Below the pieces are notes generated by a model. It was not told the DNA's origin. It searched no databases and was given only the letters and a program-made list of their open reading frames with translations. A program made the position numbers and the translations under genes. Positions 56,871 to 64,000 of a stretch of DNA of 64,000 nucleotides are shown piece after piece; position 1 is the first letter of the stretch, and each line of letters starts with the position of its first letter. The DNA is from Saccharomycopsis phalli (Eukaryota; Ascomycota; Saccharomycetes; Ascoideales; Saccharomycopsidaceae), in assembly GCA_020342235.1 (NCBI GenBank), contig CP073214.1:1922001-1986000 (forward strand). Reading direction: 5' to 3'.

Positions 56871-57875
56871 TCAACACATGTCGGAGTCGTCGCTAAACAA
56901 CAAATACCGCAATATATCACTCAATGTCAACACCCCCAACACCTTGGTATTCTCGTCCACAATATACAACCGGTGCAACTTGCTCTTCTTGATCGTGCCC
57001 ATGATAGTCGCCAAGCTATCGTTCAACGTACATGTGTATACGCCCTCAAAGTCGTCCGACCGTCGCATGAGAGCCTCCCCCACCGTCAAGGACAAGTCGT
57101 TGTACAACCCGGCCTTGATTAGCCCAAGAACATCCACACCCTCGTAGATATTGATGAGCTTGTTATCGTTGTCAACAATTGGAATCGACGAGATGGACTT
57201 GTGGGCCAACATCTGGATCACCTCGAGGATCGGAGTGTCGAGCTTTGCCGTCGACAACGGCCGGCTGTTTTTCTCAGTGACGTACTTGATTGCCTTCAAC
57301 GGCTTGAGAAGCATCTGGATTTCCTTGCAGTTCAACGACACAAACTTCAAGATCCGGTACTGCGTCAACACATTGACAATAATCTCCCGGTGTGTAAGCT
57401 TGTCCTCGTCGATGAGCGGGATCCGCCGAGCATTTGATTTGAGCATCTTCTCGCAGGCAAAGTACAACGACGTGAACGGTGGTGTTGACACTGTTTCAAT
57501 CTGCTTGACGCCGATGCTCTTTTCCACGTCCTTGAGCTCGTTCAACGTCAACTGGTCAATCAATTGCTGCTTGTCGGGGTTCTGGAGATAGTACTGGATG
57601 ACGTTGATGAAATCGGCAGAGGTCAACAACCCAGCAAACTTGGACGTCTTTGTGTCCCACAACGGCGCGGAGACGATCGAGTTCTGGAGAAGGATGTTCA
57701 ACGACTTCTTGACGAGCAATGAGGTATCAAAGACAATAAGACGGAACGACACGGGCAACACATCATAGGACGACTTGGATTTCAAAAACAACCGGATGCT
57801 CTGAATGGCCTTGTACTGGCCTTGGTTGATGTATTCCTTTGTCTCTTGAGAAAGCTCCTTGATTTCCAAAGACAT
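56871..57875 (-). CDS. SNF4: AMP-activated kinase gamma subunit Snf4
   Basis: 334 residues, close to the yeast length. Four CBS motifs follow a short N-terminal helix: about 35-105 (SAPLWDTKTSKFAGLLTSAD, FINVIQYYL), 115-185 (RRIPLIDEDKL), 200-265 (SISSIPIVDNDNKLINIYEG) and 275-330 (LHRLYIVDENTKVLGVLTLS). Snf4 is the regulatory subunit of the Snf1 kinase complex that controls use of non-glucose carbon sources. The paired helices and adenine-nucleotide pockets look complete. Its start lies opposite RPC53 across 214 bp rich in TTAGTAA motifs. Confidence 0.97.
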   Translation of the reverse strand: MSLEIKELSQETKEYINQGQYKAIQSIRLFLKSKSSYDVLPVSFRLIVFDTSLLVKKSLNILLQNSIVSAPLWDTKTSKFAGLLTSADFINVIQYYLQNPDKQQLIDQLTLNELKDVEKSIGVKQIETVSTPPFTSLYFACEKMLKSNARRIPLIDEDKLTHREIIVNVLTQYRILKFVSLNCKEIQMLLKPLKAIKYVTEKNSRPLSTAKLDTPILEVIQMLAHKSISSIPIVDNDNKLINIYEGVDVLGLIKAGLYNDLSLTVGEALMRRSDDFEGVYTCTLNDSLATIMGTIKKSKLHRLYIVDENTKVLGVLTLSDILRYLLFSDDSDMC

Positions 57876-58089
57876 GTTTTTGCAACAAGCCTGGCACCTT
57901 GAATTTCATACCTGCATTAGTAAGCGATTACAATGATTACGTAAGTATTTTTGATTAGTAAATGATTACGAATGCTTATATAATCATATTCAATCAGCAA
58001 GCCGGCGCTTACATAATCTGATTTTTGTGATTATGTAACACTTGCATAATCCAGCTTTTTGGTAAATATTTTTCCAAACCACTTGCACA
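57876..58089. promoter_or_regulatory. Divergent SNF4/RPC53 promoter with clustered bZIP-type sites
   Basis: TTAGTAA at 57917-57923 and 57955-57961, and the palindrome TTACGTAA at 57937-57944: three sites of the Yap (fungal AP-1) type within 45 bp. A perfect inverted repeat, TTACATAATC (58009-58018) and GATTATGTAA (58029-58038), separated by 10 bp, follows. Confidence 0.5.
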
Positions 58090-59046
58090 ATGTCGTCCAA
58101 TGGGCCAGGAAGTTCACGATTGGAGTCTTTGAGTCGGCGCGGCACTGCCAAACCCAAGTCGGGATTGAAGTTCCGGCCCAAGGTGGTCGCCCGGAAAACC
58201 GAAAAGGAGCGTGCCCAGTCCGACGCTCCTACCATCAAGCAGGAGCCGGTGGAAAAGAAGAAACCTCCACGGAAGAACCGCAATATGCAGGGCGGGCGAC
58301 GCGGAGGAAGAGGCGAGGGGTTCATCAAGACAGAAATGATCATGTCCGGACCTCTTGGAAACACGGTTGTCGGGTCTTCGAGCGCAGCTGGGTCCCGATT
58401 CCACTCACCGTCGCCTACCCCAGACTACTTTACCTCGTTGAAAAAAAGTCTGCGGTCGCGGAGTGCCACCGGCAACTCTGATGATGAGGATGAGGACGAT
58501 ACGAAAATCAACTTGAACCGTGACTTTGACGGCGCTGACGATTTTAACTCGACCCTCTTCCCTGTGCGGCCGATTCAGTTTCTCCAGTCGGACAGCAGCG
58601 ACGACAGTTTGGTGAAGCAGGAGATCAAACGGGAGGAAATGACACGCAAGGAAGGCGATGTCGCGGATACCGAGGAGAAGAGCGAGGCGGTACAGATGTT
58701 GGCGGACAATCTCAAGATTATGAAGTTGCTTGAGCCGACTACGAACGAGCAAGGGCTCGTGATGTTGCAGTTGCCAGGTAGATTTGGCAGCGTGCCTGAG
58801 CTGGGACGAATTGGCAGCTTGAAAGTGCATGGCAACGGGCGGATCAGCTTGGATATTGGCGGGCAAGTGATGGATGTGGTTACCAGTGGCAGCGACGGGT
58901 TTCTCCAGGACTTGGTGTTGAGCGAGACTGTGGAGAAGAAGCCCGTGGAGGAGGAGGACATGGAAGTCGACGAGAACCCGGGCAGTTTGTACCAGCTAGG
59001 GCAGGTGAAGCACAAGATATTGGGGATTCCTCGCATAGGAGAGTAA
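58090..59046 (+). CDS. RPC53: RNA polymerase III subunit Rpc53 (C4/POLR3D)
   Basis: 318 residues. The N-terminal half is basic and disordered (SGLKFRPKVVARKTEKERAQ; GGRRGGRGEG), with SUMO-type sites such as IKQEP and VKQEI. The conserved C-terminal part includes LFPVRPIQFLQS and LVMLQLPGRFGS, then a beta-rich end GSLKVHGNGRISLDIGGQVM and YQLGQVKHKILGIPRIGE. This is the Rpc4 domain that dimerises with Rpc37 (TFIIF-like) for Pol III initiation, termination and reinitiation. Shorter than the S. cerevisiae protein (422), mainly in the disordered half. AME1 starts 98 bp downstream. Confidence 0.9.
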   Translation: MSSNGPGSSRLESLSRRGTAKPKSGLKFRPKVVARKTEKERAQSDAPTIKQEPVEKKKPPRKNRNMQGGRRGGRGEGFIKTEMIMSGPLGNTVVGSSSAAGSRFHSPSPTPDYFTSLKKSLRSRSATGNSDDEDEDDTKINLNRDFDGADDFNSTLFPVRPIQFLQSDSSDDSLVKQEIKREEMTRKEGDVADTEEKSEAVQMLADNLKIMKLLEPTTNEQGLVMLQLPGRFGSVPELGRIGSLKVHGNGRISLDIGGQVMDVVTSGSDGFLQDLVLSETVEKKPVEEEDMEVDENPGSLYQLGQVKHKILGIPRIGE

Positions 59047-59144
59047 TGACAGTTTTGGGATAGCATGTAATATAGAGCCAATGTATGGATATGCATGACA
59101 ATGCGTGGGTGTAGGATGATTTTCGCACTGGAGAATAAACAATC

Positions 59145-61243
59145 ATGGATAGACACACTCGCCAACAGGCTCGAGTACGGGGCGCAGGGTACGTAAAAGG
59201 CGATATTTTTTGCTGCCAGAACTAACATCCAGACGGAAAGTCACCACCAGCGACGAGTTGGTCTTGCGAGACGACCCTTCCGAGCTGCCAACCACCACCC
59301 CAGTGAGAAACAGCGATACCTCGCTCAAGGACGGATTGTCCAGCAGCAAGAAATCCCGCCGGTCGTTGAGCAACTCGCTCAAGTTCACAAAAGGGTTGCT
59401 AGGCTCGAACCATTCTCCCAGCACCACACCCACGAGGAAGACAAAGAAGAGAAGCAGGCTTTCTATCGAGCACAATTTACCAGCAAAGACGTTTAGGTAC
59501 TCCTCTGATGAGGAGGACGCCGTGCTGGAAATCCGTCTTCCAAAGAGACTGAAGCGCAATCCCGCGACGCCCAAGAAGCAGATTGTGGCTGATCCCGTTG
59601 ACGACTCCATGGAAATCCCAATCGAGGCGTCGACTCCCAAGAAAAGTAATACGAGAAGTGCTGCTCGGGCTGAAAAGAAGGTTAAGGAAGTGGTAAATGT
59701 GCATGAGGAAAAGGGAACCAAGGAAGATGTGCACGAAGAAAAGGGAACAAAGAAAGATGTGAATGGAAAAGAAACGGAAATTAGGGCTGAGAAAGATGTG
59801 GAAGATGAGCATGAGCCAAAGAGTCGACTGAAGAATGTTGAGCTGAGCAAGGCGGACAAAAGCCAAACTAATGAGGATCACCCGGTGATTGGTGAGAAGA
59901 TTGCAAAAGGTAGGATAGTGAAAGGCAGAGTGGTGAAAAGCAAGGTAAATGACAAGGTAAAAGACAAGGCAAAAGACAAGGCAAAAGACAAGGCAAAAGA
60001 CAAGGTAAATGACAAGGTAGCAAGGGCAACAAATGCTGGAAATGGTAAAACAACCAGGCAGAGCCAAGAATCTACAACTGCCAAAATAGCCACAGATGAT
60101 GAAAATGACAATCATGTCAGAACCAGAAGCGGCAAGAGTATTAGAAAAAGTACCACTATTGCCCATGCAAAAGATCACAAGGGTACAGCGACAAGCTCAG
60201 ACAATGTGAAAACCACAACGTTAAAAGACGCAACTACAAAGGTGTCAAGAGATTCAAAGACAGCAAAAACCGTGCGGGCATCACAAGCAGAAGAATTACA
60301 AAAAGATGCCATTTCAAAATCAACTAGAACCACCAGATCCGCTGCCAAGGTTGCAAAAGATACTGCCAAAGTCACTAAATCAACAAAAGCCAGAGAAACC
60401 GCTGCGAAAAACACAAAAACCACTGCCAGGGCTTTAAAATCCAGGTCCGAAACTACAAAGGTAGAAAGTACACAGGTAGAAACTACAAAGGTCGAAACTG
60501 CCAAGGCAAAAACTACAAAGACAAAAACTACAAAGGTTGAAACGACAAAGCCAAAAACTGCAAAAACCAAAACTGCAAAAGCCAAAATGGCAGAAGTCAC
60601 CGATTCAGAAGAGGAGCTGCTTCCTAGCGGCAATATCCTCAATACAAGACAAAACAAAAAGTCCATTGATATCGACATCAGTCGGCTAGTTCAAAATGAC
60701 GATTTAAACACCAAGGTTAAATTGAACGCACTCGATATCGTGGCCAGCAACATCTTGCAATCTTTGGATGAATCCAACCCAGGCAAAAAACACCAAAAGG
60801 CCCTTTTGATTTTCAAACAAAATGTCCTTGACAGCTTGAATAGACTAATAGACTTGAACTTGGTGTGTGGAAACCTAACTGAGAAAATCAACAAATCCAC
60901 CGCAGCAAAAACCCAGCTCAGACAAAAGATTTACAACCTTAGAAACGAGAATTCAACTAACGTCAACAGAAGATTGCAGGTGATTCGGGACGATACTGCC
61001 AGCTTGAAGTTGAGGCGGATAAAGTCCAACCAGTTGAGCCAGGAATTAATGAGCTTGAATGCCATTGGCAAAAGGTTGAACAGTAACAAAACCCTACCGG
61101 ATGATATGATGCGGGATAAGGATATTCAGAATGAAGTGAATTTACTCATGTTGAATGCGAAGAGCATCACGAATCCAAGCTGGGGTTTGTTGGACAAGTT
61201 GAAGCTGTTGAATAGTAAATTGGAGGAAATGAAACAGGGATAG
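59145..61243 (+). CDS. AME1: Inner kinetochore protein Ame1 (CENP-U), two exons, with long Lys-rich linker
   Basis: Join 59145..59188 and 59233..61243, 684 residues. Exon 1 is only 44 nt: MDRHTRQQARVRGA plus two bases, and it matches the start of yeast Ame1 (MDRDTKLAFRLRG), the motif that binds the Mtw1/Mis12 complex. The open frame of exon 2 has no ATG of its own near its start. A nuclear, Ser/Thr/Lys-rich disordered region follows, with repeats KDKAKDK (about 250-280) and KTTKTKTTK-like runs (about 435-485). The last ~180 residues are a coiled coil (NVNRRLQVIRDDTASLKLRR) ending WGLLDKLKLLNSKLEEMKQG, like the yeast end (GLLKKINKINENL). Ame1 with Okp1 is part of COMA and links centromeric nucleosomes to microtubule-binding layers. 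Twice the S. cerevisiae length (324). Confidence 0.82.
59189..59232 (+). other. AME1 intron, 44 nt
   Basis: Donor GTACGT, branch ACTAAC, acceptor CAG seven nucleotides beyond the branch adenosine. Phase 2 joining gives the glycine of RGAGRKV. Confidence 0.85.
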
Positions 61244-61591
61244 CTGCATGTATAGTATAGTGTATATTACAATAGAAGCCATGTATATTACAATAAGTCA
61301 GTATATTTCAATAAGTCAGTATATTTCAATAAGTCAGTATATTTCAATAGGCCAAGTATATTACAATAAGCCATATATACTTCAATAAGCCAAGTACATT
61401 TCAATAATCCATTTATACTTCAATAAACCAAGCACATTGTAATTTAATAGCAAAGGCCGTTACTCTAATAGCCAATGTATTACATTGCAACTACATTGCT
61501 AAATTGACAGCCAAATTGCACTACCAAAGTGAGGCTGACGCACTCTACATGCATTAGCACAATCGTAAATTTCATTACATTCAAAAATACA
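61244..61591. repeat. Tandem repeat between convergent AME1 and the reductase gene
   Basis: From about 61268 to 61440, some nine copies of an 18-19 bp unit (atttcaataagtcagtat) that drift to caataagccaagtacattt. The array starts 25 bp after the AME1 stop. The rest is AT-rich. Confidence 0.9.
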
Positions 61592-62704
61592 TTACCAATT
61601 CTTGTTGCTAAACACAACCTTTTGCCCGCTGACGCCCTGCTTGCTAGTCTCAAACGCCTTGTTTCCGCTCTCCAATCCACGTGGCAAGACCTTCAATGCC
61701 ACATGCTTAAACTGGCTCTGGTACGCTGGGAAAAGATTATCGTGGGCTTCAGTGTAGGCCTTGGCAACTTCCAAATTAGCAGGAATGGTAATCACTCCCA
61801 AGTTCTTTGGCTTTCCGTTCACAAGGTACAACAAGGTGGCGGTGAAACTGACGTTTCTACCTTTTCTAATCACCGGCTCGGTCTGTGGGTAGTAAAGCAA
61901 GCTATCAATGGCAGTGACGTCGGTTCCATCAGTAGCATCAAGGATTTGCTGTCTGGTGGTTTCCAGACCAACAGTGTCAAAGGCATATGGGACAGAGGCG
62001 CCAGTGATCTTCTTAATTTGCGCGGTGGCATCCTTTTCCCGGTAGTCGACAACCTCATCGGCTCCAATTTCCTTCAATGCCGCCTCGTGCTTCTTGGAAG
62101 CAGCAACCACGACATTTAATCCATAAATCAATTTGGCGGCCTGTATGGCAATGAACCCAGTAGCAGTGGCACCTCCCCAAATCAAGATCCATTTGCCCTT
62201 GTTCTTCTCCTTGTTGGCCTCGAGCTTGAGCCCGTTGATGTAGGAATAAATGACAGTACCATAACTCAAAGAGAAGGATGCAGCACCCTCAAACGTGTTC
62301 ACTGGCCCTGATGGGTAGTCACCTGGAGCCAATGGGGTCTCTGAAAACTTGTTTGCATATTTGAAAAGCAAGTTGGCGTCCACAGCCGCGTAGTCAGACC
62401 ATGCCCCTTTGCTGCCCGCAACATTTCCAGCAGAGACTCCGCTGACAACGTCACCAACATTGATGCCCTTAACTTCAGAACCAACCGCCTCGACAATTCC
62501 ACTGACGTCGGAGCCGGCAATTGCACCTGGTGACGCGAGTTTCCCCACGGCATGCTTCCAATCAGTAGGGTTAACGGCATAGGCACGGGCCTTCACCAAG
62601 ACCTGGTTTGGGTCAATGGCTGGCAAAGGAACTTCCTTAACCTCTAAATATTTTTCTGGCTCAGCAGAGCCGGTGTGCACACAAGCGTAGTTCTTTGGAG
62701 ACAT
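61592..62704 (-). CDS. Zinc-independent medium-chain dehydrogenase/reductase (YNL134C-like)
   Basis: 370 residues from the ATG at 62704 (the longer frame has no ATG further up). N-terminal GroES-like fold (VLVKARAYAVNPTDWKHAVG; VGDVVSGVSAGNVAGSKGAW) and a Rossmann domain with WILIWGGATATGFIAIQAAK as the nucleotide loop and VVVAASKKHEAALKEIGADE. Zinc ligands of alcohol dehydrogenases are absent. NPTDWKH and WGGATA are shared with yeast YNL134C and related NADPH enone/aldehyde reductases. It likely detoxifies reactive carbonyls in the cytosol. A TTAGTAA (Yap-type) is at 62783-62789, 79 bp upstream. Confidence 0.9.
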   Translation of the reverse strand: MSPKNYACVHTGSAEPEKYLEVKEVPLPAIDPNQVLVKARAYAVNPTDWKHAVGKLASPGAIAGSDVSGIVEAVGSEVKGINVGDVVSGVSAGNVAGSKGAWSDYAAVDANLLFKYANKFSETPLAPGDYPSGPVNTFEGAASFSLSYGTVIYSYINGLKLEANKEKNKGKWILIWGGATATGFIAIQAAKLIYGLNVVVAASKKHEAALKEIGADEVVDYREKDATAQIKKITGASVPYAFDTVGLETTRQQILDATDGTDVTAIDSLLYYPQTEPVIRKGRNVSFTATLLYLVNGKPKNLGVITIPANLEVAKAYTEAHDNLFPAYQSQFKHVALKVLPRGLESGNKAFETSKQGVSGQKVVFSNKNW

Positions 62705-63315
62705 TTTTGATTTTGTAGTAGCAATGTTAATAATACTTGGCAATGTGCCCCTTTATATACACCATCGCGAGACAAGTACAAATTAGTAAGCTGCAATGGA
62801 AGGTCCTAGAATATATCTGCAGAATCTTATCTCCACTCACGGGGTGTGGATGTTTTGTGATTTTTGCAGGGGCTGCCTGTCAGTCAAAATTTCCTTCACA
62901 CGGTTCCACAGCAAGACATGGTTTGTGGGGTTTAAGTTGGATGAATGCCAATGTACGGTAGGTTATAATACCATAATATATCCTGCCATTGTTACTTGTG
63001 GACTTTACAGCATCAATTTCCACCAGAAAAGTAGACGGAGTTGCAATGTAGGTATATGTCCGTCAGCAACACTCTGCATATTCGTGCCTCAGATTATCCG
63101 CGCCACTTGATCCTAGACAAATAACCTGGGCAATAACATTTGTAATTGTTTCCGATTAACTCCTAGTTACGCGGCTTGTAAATCTTCACCTTGATCATTA
63201 CTAATACAGTTGTCTCTCAATGTTGTCAATACACATGTCTCTCAATGTTGTCAATACATAGGTCTCTCAATGTTATCAATACATAGGTCTCTCATGTTAT
63301 AGCTATACCATAATC
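62705..63315. other. Spacer upstream of the reductase gene
   Basis: The first 90 bp hold a TATATA element near 62752 and TTAGTAA at 62783-62789. About 63215-63300 has four copies of a 25-bp unit (gtctctcaatgttgtcaata, then catag), just after the NUP192 stop. No gene is seen between. Confidence 0.6.
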
Positions 63316-64000
63316 CTAAACATTACCCTCAACCTTGTCGTAGTGGGTCAACACACTGAGCAAAATAAATAAATCGCTTAATTTAGCCAATCCCGGGTCC
63401 ATTACCTTTCCATTGAGCTTGTCCAATTTCTCCCGCTTAAGCACACCGACAAAGAGTTTATGATCCAATTTTAAAATGCTCCGCACACCTTCAATCACGT
63501 CCTGGTTACTCGAGCCAATGCTAATAAGCAACAGTGTGATCAATTGGTACACGGGAATAAACAACTCAAACAAGCTAAACCGGCTGCCTGAACTTGCCAA
63601 GGAGTCGTCCAAGCTTAAATTAACTGTGGTGGAAAGTTGGCTGCGCTGCACGATTTCTTTTAGCTCAATGTGCAACCCCAACTCTGGATCGATTTGGAGC
63701 AACTTACACACCTTGAACACGCCCAATAACCCATTGTCTACCAAGTAGCTGGCTCCAATCTTGGTCTCGCCAATTCGGATCAACAAATAGAGTGCAGACT
63801 TGAAGATTGTCAACTCGTAGAGCAATAATTGCACACTGATATTAATGCTATCACTCATGGTCAACAATTCGTCCGTGCGCTTGATGAAGTTGATCAATGA
63901 TACCACAATCTCGCTGTTAAGTAGGTGATGTATCACCGCGCCGTTGTGCTTGCTCAACGAATCAAGCAAGATGATCCCATCGAGCCGACTGAAGTTGTTT
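63316..64000 (-). CDS. NUP192: Probable nucleoporin Nup192 (Nup205), C-terminal part (runs off right edge)
   Basis: 228 residues are visible, open to the window edge, ending at a TAG at 63316. All-helical, Leu-rich solenoid character: LLLYELTIFKSALYLLIRIG, ETKIGASYLVDNGLLGVFKV, CKLLQIDPELGL. The pattern of a loss-of-helix Gly-Ala (TKIGA) followed by IDPELGL is that of the C-terminal Nup192/Nup205 scaffold. Nup192 forms the inner ring of the nuclear pore. The remaining ~1450 residues would lie to the right. Identification rests on recalled family patterns, so it is moderate. Confidence 0.6.
   Translation of the reverse strand, partial: NNFSRLDGIILLDSLSKHNGAVIHHLLNSEIVVSLINFIKRTDELLTMSDSINISVQLLLYELTIFKSALYLLIRIGETKIGASYLVDNGLLGVFKVCKLLQIDPELGLHIELKEIVQRSQLSTTVNLSLDDSLASSGSRFSLFELFIPVYQLITLLLISIGSSNQDVIEGVRSILKLDHKLFVGVLKREKLDKLNGKVMDPGLAKLSDLFILLSVLTHYDKVEGNV

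Noticed and set aside
56638-57147. Plus-strand ORF of 169 codons
   Set aside because: Its second half is antisense to SNF4 and the first half is AT-rich spacer.
60175-60678. Minus-strand ORF of 167 codons, rich in Val and Phe, looking like a membrane protein
   Set aside because: It is the antisense of AME1's Lys/Thr-rich repeats; hydrophobicity follows from complementing AAA and ACN codons.
1-64000. General enrichment of CACGTG near start codons
   Set aside because: About 16 occurrences are expected by chance in 64 kb, and several also occur within coding sequence (FET3, UFD4). Only the sites within 120 bp of starts at MRP17, MRP4, YPT6, HSE1 and the duplicated module are worth noting.
1-64000. 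tRNA genes
   Set aside because: I looked for GGTTCGA-type B boxes; the few TTCGA sequences (e.g. 14903, 59405) are inside coding sequence and have no matching A box or fold.

Overview
The window is nuclear DNA of an ascomycete budding yeast (Saccharomycotina). It carries 38 protein-coding loci, almost all recognisable yeast single-copy genes, densely packed on both strands. Introns are rare and very short and carry TACTAAC-like branch points, and codons favour TTG for leucine. CTG codons are scarce and absent from the highly expressed genes I checked (RPL14, GSP1, HTZ1). In SPC3 and AUR1 they fall where serine fits better than leucine, which suggests a CUG-Ser clade relative of Candida, Debaryomyces or Metschnikowia. 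I did not fix the genus. Leucines encoded by CTG in my protein descriptions may really be serine.

Layout, left to right: an APM4 fragment diverges from HTZ1 (H2A.Z); then FYV7 and a mitochondrial PPR gene share a duplicated promoter. A 3.4-kb accessory-looking stretch follows, with a small secreted-peptide candidate and decayed dispersed repeats. Next come FET3 with an upstream sugar-porter-like transporter, SPC3, DID4/VPS2, MRP17 and NPR2 (stop codons overlap), RPL14, SFT1, CAP1, then AUR1, LAG1, HSE1 and UFD4. The middle holds MRT4, a single-pass SH3-like membrane protein, ATP14, GSP1, a NAM8-like RNA-binding protein, MRP4, a crotonase with a peroxisomal tail, YPT6, an orphan repeat protein and a divergent hexokinase. 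The right part holds CTF18, ERF2, a GYP6-like RabGAP, a PIF1/RRM3 helicase, an OPT/YSL transporter, SNF4, RPC53, AME1, a medium-chain reductase and the 3' end of a probable NUP192. I saw no tRNA, rRNA, CRISPR or intact mobile element.

Functional links: AUR1 and LAG1 catalyse successive sphingolipid steps and are adjacent. YPT6 and its probable GAP lie 6.5 kb apart. HSE1 (ESCRT-0) and DID4 (ESCRT-III) act in the same sorting pathway. FYV7, MRT4, RPL14 and RPC53 serve ribosome production, and MRP17, MRP4, ATP14 and the PPR protein serve mitochondrial gene expression or respiration.

The most striking structure is in the spaces between genes. Nearly every 3' flank carries its own tandem repeat with a locus-specific unit (12 to 33 bp), often starting within tens of bases of a stop codon and in one case containing it. 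Similar in-frame repeats occur inside NPR2, HSE1, AME1, UFD4 and the orphan gene at 43350.
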